A DNA stretch of 64,000 nt, from the NCBI GenBank assembly GCA_037783415.1, contig JAZGTN010000150.1:1612001-1676000 (forward strand), in the 5' to 3' direction. The notes below the pieces were generated by a model. It did not search any database, was not told the origin of the DNA, and worked only from the letters and a program-made list of their open reading frames with translations. Source of the DNA: Leptasterias polaris. Lineage: Eukaryota > Echinodermata > Asteroidea > Forcipulatida > Asteriidae. This document shows positions 8,991 to 18,363 of the stretch, piece after piece. The position numbers were made by a program, and so were the translations under genes. Each line of letters begins with the position of its first letter. Position 1 is the stretch's first letter.

Positions 8991-10616
8991 GTAATGTTAA
9001 TGTTATTTATTTACATGCAGCAGCGTAATTTTCCTTTACGAGGACACTTTCCCCTTCATTGTATAAAAGTGTAGGAAGAATTTGTTTTTATAAACATTGA
9101 ACATTTCCATGCATTTCAAAAAATGGCCCTGACGAGAAACAACAATTTTTCTTATCTTTTTACTCATAGTTTTTTAGGGGGAAGAATAATTAAATGTACA
9201 TTGCTTACCACCGCTGTTGTAAAAGTTCACCTTCGAATTCGAATAGCTCCTCTTAACTTGAAATTCAAGATGATTCGCCGGACTGTACGGTCCCCGCATT
9301 CACTGCTGCGCCGGTGACTTCTTCATGAGACATCAAACCCGCGTGTGTCAACTGATCCGTCATGGCGGCCGCTCGAAACAACCAACGAACTCCCTGCACA
9401 AGTCGGTCAGTCCTTTCTCTATGGTCTGGTGGTTACTGTACTATGTTTAGGTTTAGGTGTGTGGTTGTTGTTGCTAGTCCAATGTGCTGTGTGAGTATTA
9501 ACAAAACTTTGCGTGCACTCTCCACAGAGTCAGAGTCTCCCCCATTCACACAGGAATAGAGCTGGCTGAGTGGCGAGTCAGTCCGAGCATCTACTCAACC
9601 CTTTCTCCGTCAGTCCAGATCCAGCAGTTGCCAGAGAATTTGTCTAATCCAACCAAGTGGATAAACTGTTGGCTTCTTTTCGTTATATAATAAATAATAC
9701 TAACGTCTACAAATGTTCAAAGTCACACACGTCGCCACCACCAGAATCCATACGCGAAGCATGAAGCCAACTGCAATAATAAAAGCAAGCATGTATATGA
9801 CGACTGCATGCGATATGCTGCATGGGATGGCAATCCAGCCAGGCACGTGTGAAAATCACAGACTCGGTGGCTAGAGCGCCCTCTGTAGTAAGAATTTGGG
9901 GCAGCCGTAATCTTTATTTTATTCGATTTTAATGCCGAGAGATAATATCGAGCTTAATTAACATCGAGGGGATTATATTTCGTTCTCACACAACAAAAAT
10001 AATAATAACATAATTTCCTTTGCTCCACAAAAATACTACCATATTTCGAGGGAACGATATAATTTTGAAAGAAATAAATATTATTAGGGATTTAAATACT
10101 ATTTCAAGGGAACTAAAATAACATTTCGGAGGTACAAAATAGTAATTAAAAGAATGTTTTAGATTTTATTTTTTTCTTTACCTATCGCTCTAGGGGATCA
10201 AAAGCATTGCTACATTTCCCCCAAATATCAAAACTTCCATACCATAATACAGCAAGCATCAGTAGTGTCTACTGCATCATTTTAGAACATAAATTTACGT
10301 GAAAATTTACCCAAATTCGACAAAAGTGCTGGACTTATTATCTAGTGCATGGAAAACGCTTGCTCTCAGCTCAGCCTAAAGATTTGAAAGGACAGGACGT
10401 CATTAGATATTATAACACATTTTGTTTACTCCAACATTGGAAATTACTGTACATTTTTCTGACTTTTGGTTCCAAGAAGGATAGCAGGTTTTTTTGGACT
10501 GTGACGCTTGTTCTAATGCAATGCGGGCTCTTGTGCTTTCAAAGTTAGACTATATGCTAACGCACTCCTGTTGGGATGTTGGGTTGGAAAACTAGGTTTT
10601 GTCGGCCGAGTAAATC
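8991..10616. other. No firm gene; CpG-bearing possible 5' region near 9.3 kb
   Basis: Between 9280 and 9640 there is a CpG-richer segment with CGTCATGGCGGCCGC (ATG at 9361). A very similar CCGTCATGGCGGCCGC occurs at 28095. It could be a first exon or part of a dispersed repeat; neither can be shown. The rest, to the foldback element, is AT-rich with no supported exon. Confidence 0.4.
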
Positions 10617-10624
10617 AGTCTGGT
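10617..10624. repeat. Target-site duplication AGTCTGGT, left copy
   Basis: AGTCTGGT is present immediately before the foldback element and again at 15068-15075 immediately after it. Confidence 0.85.
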
Positions 10625-10663
10625 ACGGAAGCTTAAATTGCCATCATGTTACTGAGTTACTGA

Positions 10664-11030
10664 GATAATTTATCTCAGAAACACGGAATATTTTCTTGGA
10701 AACACGGAATTCAATAATAAGGTATCTCTGAAACATGGAATTCAATGATACCGTATCCCCGAAACTCGGAATTCAATGATAAGGTATCTTGGAAACACGG
10801 AATTCAATGATAAGGTAGCTTGGAAACACAGAATTCAATAATAATGTATCTTGGAAACACAGAATTCAATGATAAGGTATCTTGGAAACACATAATTCCA
10901 AGATAAGGTATCTTGGAAACACGGAATTCAATAATAAGGTAACTTGGAAACACGGAATTCAATGATAAGGTATATCTTGGAAATACGGAATTCCAAGATA
11001 AGGTATCTTGGAAACACGGGATAAGGGCCA
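10664..11030. repeat. 31-bp tandem array of the left foldback arm
   Basis: About eleven units with the core GATAAGGTATCTTGGAAACA then CGGAATTCAAT. The mirror array is at about 14722-15030 in the right arm. Point differences between units show that the array has been evolving by unit exchange. Confidence 0.85.
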
Positions 11031-11227
11031 AATTTCATGGCTCTGCCTACCGCCGAATTCTGCGCTTGCGATCACCATTCTCCGCTTACCGAGCAAGCGC
11101 CGAATTTCTGCGCTAGCTGTGTAAGCATAGAATGCATAGTAATGGCTACGCGCACACGCACAAGCAAAACTTCCCTGCTTACCCGTGAAATACGCTTGAC
11201 GTAAGCGCGGAATTCTATGGGGCGCCG

Positions 11228-11445
11228 TTTATGACTTTATTACGAAACCAAAATAATAGAATGAAACCAATGTATATAGAATGAAACCAATATATATAGA
11301 ACAAAACAAAAATATATAGAACGAAACAAAAATATATAGAACGAAACAAAAATATAGAACAAAACAAAAATATAGAGAACGAAACAAAAATAATTATATA
11401 GAACGAAACAAAAATATATAGAACGAAACAGAAATAATATTGAAC
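11228..11445. repeat. ~20-bp tandem array GAACGAAACAAAAATATATA (left arm only)
   Basis: About ten units are present in the left arm. The corresponding place in the right arm (about 14476-14510) keeps only one or two units. This contraction accounts for most of the 220-bp difference in arm length. Confidence 0.8.
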
Positions 11446-12010
11446 GAAGCGCCGCCTACGACGATTAAGGACCAGGCCGCACTTTTTATAGAACCATGGA
11501 GCTATACTTATGCCAAAATACATAAAGCACGAAAATTAAAATAATAGCACGAAGCGCCGCCCGCGACGATTAAGGCCAGTATGCTAGACAATTGAAATCA
11601 AGTCGTTAGATAATAGAGTCGTTGTGCACACTCACTGCTGATAAACGTCGAATGATCGCTGTAAGGATGGCTACACGAACACGTTAACTCAAAACTTTCA
11701 ATGATCTTGGATCATCACACAGCCACAGAGAGAATTTTCCCAATTTGGGGGAACAAACTTCAAATTAAGTGATTATATTCAGGCTGGTTTAACACGATCA
11801 TTCAGTTCCAAGTGGAGCTGAACAAAAAAAATTATTACAAAAACAAGGGCAGCTTTACATACGGAAGCGTACTATTATAGGACATTGCAACACAAAATCA
11901 CGGTTAACTATCGGGCGATTTACTATTTCGCCCAGGCGATTTACTGTCGTTTTTATGAAATACGTTAGTGTTTGTTCGCATTATACCGTGACTGAAGAAT
12001 AAAACACTAT

Positions 12011-13901
12011 TTATTACGGCGTTTAATATAACACCCTGATTTACGGAGTTTTACTTGCCATGAAATGTTCATTCGAATGTCTACAAAATTGTGACACAAG
12101 ATTTTTCACGAATTTGCCGCTAGAGGGCATTTTGGTAGTTTTATGCCCTTTTGGTGATCAAGAAAGTATTGTTTCCAATATTTCCTTATTATTTTCCCTC
12201 ATGCTATAAGATTATTTCCTTATGGAGGCCTATTTTTTGTTCAGATGCTATGAAAATGTTCACATAAATTCAAAATTTACAAAAGCAACAGCTGTACAGC
12301 TTTTGAGATGTTCCCCCTTTCTTCATATCAAAAGTTGAGAAAAATCAGACAGTGCAATCTCCATAAAACATAATATTTGTTGTATTCTTCCATTGTGTAC
12401 AAATGTCCCTGCAGGAAGTCCAGGCTCTGTGGCTCTTTTGTAAACATGTGATGTCACAGGTCACATGGTCTATACGTCCCGGTCCTGAAATTTTGTGAAC
12501 CAAACTGTGCTATCTCTCGTCTCAAACTCGTCCCCGCCCCAGCAAAAAGCCACACCACATCCTACCTGCATCCCTTACTCCAGATCCAGCCCCCATCAAC
12601 ACTCCTTCGCAGTGGTGTAAACCAGCGGGGGAGGGGCAGTAGTGATGGGGGGGGGGGGGGGGGGTCAGAACCCTTGCCCTGCCACCTCTTGCCCGCCCCC
12701 AAATAAAATGAGATCGACAAACTGCACAAAGTGATTGGTTCGATACATTAAAAAAGACCCCCCCCCCCCCCTTTCCAAGTTATGTTTTTCCCCCGCTATT
12801 TAGGGCGTTATAGACCCATACATACGCGCAAGTGCTGTACGCCGCACTGCGCTGGCTGGGACGCTACCTCAGACATGAGAAAACCGTTGTCTTTTTAACT
12901 TTTTAGGCGAATTAGGTGTCTTGATCAATTATTTACACATTTTCCCAGAAAGGACAGCATGGCGGCATAAGGATGAAGAACATTGACCATAAATATTTGC
13001 AACTAAAAAACTTAAACTGAATCCTGAAAACATAGCATGCAGACGATGTGAGTTTCAAGTGTGATAGACACGGAAACTGCACAGTCGGGTTTGCGTCATA
13101 TTATTATCAGCAAAGTTTTTTATCAGGATTTTCAGTATTCACTTTCAGTTTAGTTGTAAATATATTTAAACAGCTACTTGACCGAACAATAATTGTTAGG
13201 GAATGCTATTTAAACAAGTTTATAATAACTTTGTTTATCATTTAAATGTAATTTTGATATTTTCACACTTCTGAATTTTTCGAAATTATTGATTACAAAA
13301 TTAGGCCCACACCTCAACGTTTTGAAAAACTAGCTACATTTCTGCCGCTGACGGCGTGCGTCAAAATTAACTTCCATATTGATTGAAAGCATTTTAAATG
13401 AATTTCAGCATAGATCAATTGTTGCCGTTTTCGTTCAAACTGGTCTCCAGTAATAATGTTCTACATCGTTATATATATTTTGTTTTCCTGTCAGGGACGA
13501 TCGTTAAGGATGACTCTTAATTCGCATAAAAAGTGTTTAATAAAAGACACAGGTTTTCTCATGCGCTGCCAGTGTTCCAGTAGGTCGGCGCGGCGTACAG
13601 CACTTGCGCGTATAGATAGGTTGCAGTATGACGTAAGTCGGCCATCTTTACGGGCAATTTGGAACACACAGTCCCGCGTTACGCGTGAGAACGGCGTGCA
13701 GCACGCGCACATTTCACAAAACTCATTGCATGATTGGTTAGTGAATGACGCGGCTGCGTTAATAATTAGAGCGCTTGACGCGCCTGCAAGCCAAAATGCG
13801 ATTTGCCCGTAAAGATGGCGTCTACTTGGAACTATCTATTGGTTTAAAAGATTGATCGATAATACCGTAATTTTGGGCGTTATAACGCCGTACATACTGA
13901 T
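12011..13901. other. Loop region of the foldback element
   Basis: There is no recognisable protein. It contains a G run (about 12648-12662), a C run (about 12760-12772), and a second pair of inverted sequences (CATACGCGCAAGTGCTGTACG near 12822 and its reverse complement near 13597). It also contains a small MITE at 13641-13819. A 118-codon frame (13456-13812) overlaps the MITE and is not considered a gene. Confidence 0.5.
13641..13819. mobile_element. 179-bp MITE inside the foldback loop
   Basis: GCCATCTTTACGGGCAA at 13641-13657 is perfectly inverted at 13803-13819. The interior is CpG-rich with several GCG.GC motifs. No clear target duplication is visible. The inverted termini and size fit a miniature inverted-repeat element. 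Confidence 0.6.
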
Positions 13902-14721
13902 ATAGTGTTTTATTCTTCAGTCACGGTATAATGCGAACAAACACTAACGCATTTCATAATAACGACAGTAAATCGCCTGGGCGAAATAGTAAATCGCCCG
14001 GGCAAAATAGTTAACCGTGATTTTTTTTTGCAATGTCCTAATAGTACGCTTCCGTATGTAAAGCTGCCCTTATTTTTGTAATAATTTTTTTTTTCTGCTC
14101 CACTTGGAACTGAATCCTGTTAAACCAGCCTGAATATAATCACTTAATTTGAAGTTTGTTCCCCCAAATTGGGAAAATTCTCTGTGGCTGTGTGATGATC
14201 CAAGATCATTGAAAGTTTTGAGTTCAACGTGTTCGTGTAGCCATCCTTACAGCGATCATTTGACATTTATCAGTAGTGAGTGTGCACAACGACTCTATTA
14301 TCTAACGACTTGATTTCAAGTCTAGCATACAGGCCCTTAATCGTCGCGGGCGGCGCTTCGTGCTATTATTTTAATTTTCGTGCTTTATGTATTTTGGCAT
14401 AAGTATAGCTCCATGGTTCTATAAAAAGTGCGGCCTGGTCCTTAATCGTCGTAGGCGGCGCTTCGTTCAATATTATTTCTGTTTCGTTCTATATATTGGT
14501 TTTGTAATAAAGTCATAAACGGCGCCCCATAGAATTCCGCGCTTACGTCAAGCGTATTTCACGGGTAAGCAGGGAAGTTTTGCTTGTGCGTGTGCGTAGT
14601 CCATTACTAGGCTTTTTACGCTTACACAGCTATATAGCAACAATTCGGCGCTTGCTCGGTAAGCGGAGAATGGTGATCGCAAGCGCGGAATTCGGCGGTA
14701 AGCAGAGCCATGAAATTTGGC

Positions 14722-15030
14722 CCTTATCTTGGAATTCCGTATTTCCAAGATACCTTATCATTGAATTCCGTGTTTCCAAGATACCTTATCATTGAATTCC
14801 GTGTTTCCAAGATACCTTATCATTGAATTCCGTGTTTCCAAGATACATTATCTTGGGATTCCGTGTTTCCAAGAAACCTTATTCTGGAATTCCGTGTTTC
14901 CAAGATACCTTATCATTGAAATCCGAGTTTCGGGCATACGGTATCATTGAATTCCATGTTTCAGAGATACCTTATTATTGAATTCCGTGATTCCAAGAAA
15001 ATATTCCGTGTTTCTGAGATAAATTATCTC
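14722..15030. repeat. 31-bp tandem array of the right foldback arm
   Basis: This is the reverse-complement counterpart of 10664-11030, with the core TTGAATTCCGTGTTTCCAAG then ATACCTTATCA. Confidence 0.85.
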
Positions 15031-15067
15031 TGTAACTCAGTAACGTGATGGCAATTTAAGCTTCCGT

Positions 15068-15075
15068 AGTCTGGT
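15068..15075. repeat. Target-site duplication AGTCTGGT, right copy
   Basis: This is an exact repeat of 10617-10624, directly after the terminal GCTTCCGT of the foldback element. Confidence 0.85.
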
Positions 15076-15335
15076 ACCAACTCAATCGTAGCAATTGATT
15101 GTATCGTTGTTCTAATATCGTTGAGGTAGCCCCACAAAACCTAGTTTTTAAACCCAAACGTTTGTAACATGGTGCTCGATCCCGTTGTACATGTTGTACA
15201 GTAACGCTGAAAAGCACTTCTTTGAACGTAATTATCAAAACGTGTGTACGACTTCTCAATGAGCAAGTTGTCAAGATACATGTAGTTCTAAAAGTTCACT
15301 CTCGATGAGCAGCGCGCAGCATACCAGTTTGAAAA

Positions 15336-15392
15336 TTTCAACTTGAATAACTCTATTATGATGACATCATAATAGAGTTATTCAAGTTGAAA
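15336..15392. repeat. 57-bp perfect hairpin (28-bp arms, 1-nt loop)
   Basis: TTTCAACTTGAATAACTCTA then TTATGATG (15336-15363) is followed by a single A and then its exact reverse complement (15365-15392). A stem without mismatches implies a recent origin or selection. It lies about 260 bp outside the foldback element. A MITE remnant, a small inverted duplication or a small-RNA hairpin are possible; the near-absent loop argues against a conventional miRNA precursor. Confidence 0.85.
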
Positions 15393-15985
15393 CATTATTT
15401 AAAAGTTTCAAATGGTGACAAGTTAATCATAAAGTCCTGAGGTTCTTGTAACCAAAGACAAAATTTTAAAAACTCAATTAATCCCAAAAGTTTTCTGAAT
15501 GGGCTAGACTTGTTTTTTCCAACATACTCTTTTCGAGATGGGTTGTCAATAGTATTGATTTGTATTCTGACATCATATACTTTGCTCAACAATTAAGATT
15601 GACTCATAACTTAGCTCTTTGTTAAATCGAGCCCTGGGCCCAATTTCATAGAGCTGTATAAGCTGAAATATTGCTTATTAGTTTCTGAACACTTTGCAAT
15701 GTTTTACAATTTTCTGAACACTTTGCAATTAATGTTTTCAAAATTTTATTCTCAGAAATGTGGAACCATCTTAATTTATGTTGAAATGTTTTCTAAAGAC
15801 TATTTTAGTCATAGTCCATCACTGAACTTGCCAAACAAGCCTAATAAGAAAGACTGACAGACACCAAATGATTACAGAGAAAATATTAACAAAAATATTG
15901 ATCTAGTAGTTGATAGTTTTATTTGGTTCAACCTCATTTTAGTTCAACATGCATTGGATACATCATCATGTCAAGTTAAAAGCTA
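15393..15985. other. No gene seen; one MITE-like end
   Basis: GGGCCCAATTTCATAGAGCT at about 15637-15656 matches the termini of the MITE at 60088-60341, but no matching opposite end is present. Nearby, CTGAACACTTTGCAATG is partly duplicated. There is no supported exon. Confidence 0.45.
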
Positions 15986-16195
15986 ATTATTTTTGGAGTT
16001 AATTGCGACTTGCATTTAACAAGCTTATTGTTCATTTGGTTTAATCGACTTGCATAATTATAACAAGCTGATTATTCGTTTGGTTGAATTGACAAGTATA
16101 TTACAAGTTGATAGTTCTTTGGCTGATTTGACTTACATAATAGGCCTAACAAGTTGATTGGTCATTCGGTTGAATTGACTTGCATATTGAATAGA
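15986..16195. repeat. Degenerate ~55-bp tandem repeat
   Basis: About four diverged units are present, each with AACAAG(C/T)T(G/T)ATT.GTTC.TTTGGTT followed by GACTTGCATA-like text. No coding potential. Confidence 0.65.
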
Positions 16196-16893
16196 ATTTG
16201 AATTTTATTAAAATTGACAAACTTCTTGACCCGAAGGTCAAATTACAGAGTCATTACAAAAGTTAAAAAAAGATAAAACATAAATTTTGTTTAAAAGTAC
16301 ACCTAATTAGCAAAAATAAATGATATAAGAAAAGCAGATTGCACCCTCGCCTATAAAACAAAACCGGACCATATAAACTAAAGAAACACCTCACTGTAGT
16401 GTAAAAGGAAAATAGATTATTTAAAGGGACATAAACGTTTAAATAAAACATTAAATAATAAGAACCTCACTCCGACCACCACACACAATAATGGAGAAAT
16501 TAAATTAAGAATTAATTAAACCTATGAAGTAAGGAACAGGGCTATTTTTAAAACGACAAGATCTGGTGGGGATGGTTGAAACATGATGACTATTTCGGAG
16601 CTTTTGACCATGACTCTCAAGCCTGGTAGGGGGAGGAGGTCAACAAGTATCAAATATCAAGTTATTGGTTTAATTTACTTTAAATTAATCCTTACTCATC
16701 TGAAACTGCACCTACATGTAGTATTAGTAGGAAACCATGCTGTTTAGGTGCAATACTTTGACTAGAACCGTTACATACTAGTCATGAACATAATGTTCAG
16801 GTAGATCAAAATCAGAATCATTATTACAAGGCAAGCACACATTGCTGATTGCTCTTCATTGTCTTTCGCCAAAAACTCTTGGATTTAGCATAG
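16196..16893. mobile_element. Possible LINE 3' remnant (- strand) and AT-rich spacer
   Basis: Read on the - strand, 16195-16265 has GTAATGACTCTGTAATTTGA, CCTTCGGGTCAAGAAG and then AATAAAATTCAAATTC, the style of a non-LTR retrotransposon 3' end with a short repeated tail. No reverse-transcriptase frame accompanies it. The rest to 16893 shows no gene. Confidence 0.35.
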
Positions 16894-17272
16894 TCAAACA
16901 GCTGCAGGTAGAAAGTCTATTCTCAGTCCTCCCAGGGACGGTTGGCTGGTGAGGGACGGTTGGCTGGTGATGGACGGTTCCACTAAATACTGTTGTCCGT
17001 CATAGGTCTGGAGTAGTCTCCTAGGTACTTCGTAGGTGTGTGTCACTTGGGAGTGGAAAAGTCGGTGTCCTTCTTTGTCTATCCCCACACCCACCTGTTG
17101 CCTGTTCCAGGCTCCACCTGTTGGTGTTCACAAAGAGGCCGCAGTCATAGCATCGCGGGTGGTACCTGTTGCCTTGATGGTCCATGCCGTCGCAATCTGG
17201 TCGACATCCATTATGAAATGTTGCTGTTTGGAAAATATGTAATTTATAGTGGTTATTATCGGGTGCTGACAT
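16894..17272 (-). CDS. Candidate small Cys-rich exon(s), possibly pseudogene
   Basis: On the - strand a frame starting at 17272 encodes HNGCRPDCDGMDHQGNRYHP then RCYDCGLFVN, with cysteines spaced C-x3-C...C-x2-C. Possible splice signals (CAAACAG before it and CAACAG/GTGGAG after NTN) would define an internal exon near 17108-17223. A second - strand frame (17094 down to 16894) overlaps it out of phase and carries repeated TSQPSL units. Either these are two exons whose boundaries I cannot fix, or it is a frameshifted remnant. No family is recognised; the Cys pattern is reminiscent of small zinc-binding or extracellular modules, nothing firmer. Confidence 0.25.
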
Positions 17273-17283
17273 GCATACTGTGA

Positions 17284-18020
17284 AGGTGATTGAAATAATT
17301 ATTTATGGTAATGAAATGTGATTTTGGGGTCAAAGGTACCCAAAGGAATGATGCAAGAAATTGCAAGTGGTAGAACCTATAAGCCTCTTTGAGATGGTGA
17401 ACAAAGTATCAGGGCACTACTTTAGGTTTGGGTAAATTTGTCTGCAAACACCCAAACCAAACAGTACGCTCCTACAGTGTCCATCATACCTCAGAAAGGC
17501 TATTGGGCTGTTGACCTGGTGTTTTTTGTGTAACTGTCACTTTTTCAGTGTACTATTAGTTTTAATCAGGGCAGTTCAGAAGCTTTGCTATAATTTTTAT
17601 GCCGGGATGGTATACCCCATTGAATGAGTGATTGTGTTTGTTACCTGTTGATTTGTTTGTGTTTTTGCCACTTTGGCTGCTCATAAATTATGTGTACGTA
17701 AGTGTACATAACTCAGTATCATACATGTCATAAGCATCCATGTAATCTCCACACAGAGTTCACGGAATAGAAAGGATGGCGGTGTTTTTATTGTACTTGG
17801 CTCATGAGTATTAATTACTGTGTAACTACATGTATATTTACATAAATGGCAGTAGTAGGGCATATAACTGTTTATTAATTTTGTATAACACCCAGAAACA
17901 CACGATGATCGAGAAACAGTCCAATGGAAATGACTCAGTAGCACTTTTAGTATAAACAATTGATTCTTCTTGGGCCTTGTATTTTGTAACAATTTCCCTT
18001 GACAATGCAGTTCAACTCAA
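17284..18020. other. No gene seen
   Basis: This is AT-rich spacer without supported exons, tandem repeats or paired termini. It is bounded on the right by the LINE tail. Confidence 0.45.
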
Positions 18021-18259
18021 TCTATTTTTCAATTCAATTCAATTCAATTCACATTTATTTCCACTACCATATTTCCACAATTACAGAACTGCATTGTAAA
18101 ATGCAATAATATAAAAAAACAGAATAAGAATTAAGAATAAACTAGTGGGAAAGCGCGTGGAGGCAAGGCCCAAAATAAGCCAGGTAGCTTGTAGCGGCTT
18201 GCCTTTACATAACAAATACATAAACTAAGGGTACATGCTTAGGACAATACAAAGACGAA

Positions 18260-18263
<4 letters not shown>

Positions 18264-18291
<28 letters not shown>

Positions 18292-18293
18292 AC
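18264..18293. repeat. ACAG/GACA tetranucleotide microsatellite
   Basis: About seven tandem copies lie in the 3' untranslated part of the LINE. Confidence 0.9.
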
Positions 18294-18363
18294 GAACAAA
18301 CTACTGGTGAAAACGACAATGACAAAGTATGCAAAAACTTAAAGGAGAAGAACGGTATAGTAA

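Larger units (their letters stand above)
10625..15067. mobile_element. Complete 4.44-kb foldback (TU-like) transposon
   Basis: The element begins ACGGAAGCTTAAATTGCCAT and ends with its reverse complement. It is flanked by a perfect 8-bp duplication AGTCTGGT. The left arm (about 10625-12010) and right arm (about 13902-15067) are inverted copies, each built from modules. The outermost is a short single-copy end. Next is an array of 31-bp repeats (GGAAACACGGAATTCAATGA core), then a GC-richer segment with GAATTC sites, then a GAACGAAACAAAAATATATA array, and last a segment with CGCCGCC..CGACGATTAAGG. The 1.9-kb middle has no transposase. Modular foldback elements with inverted repeats built from short tandem units and 8-bp duplications are known from sea urchin (TU elements); placing this one there is an inference from architecture. 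Confidence 0.85.

Noticed and set aside
10804..11031. 75-codon repetitive frame on the - strand
   Set aside because: It reads the 31-bp array of the foldback arm.
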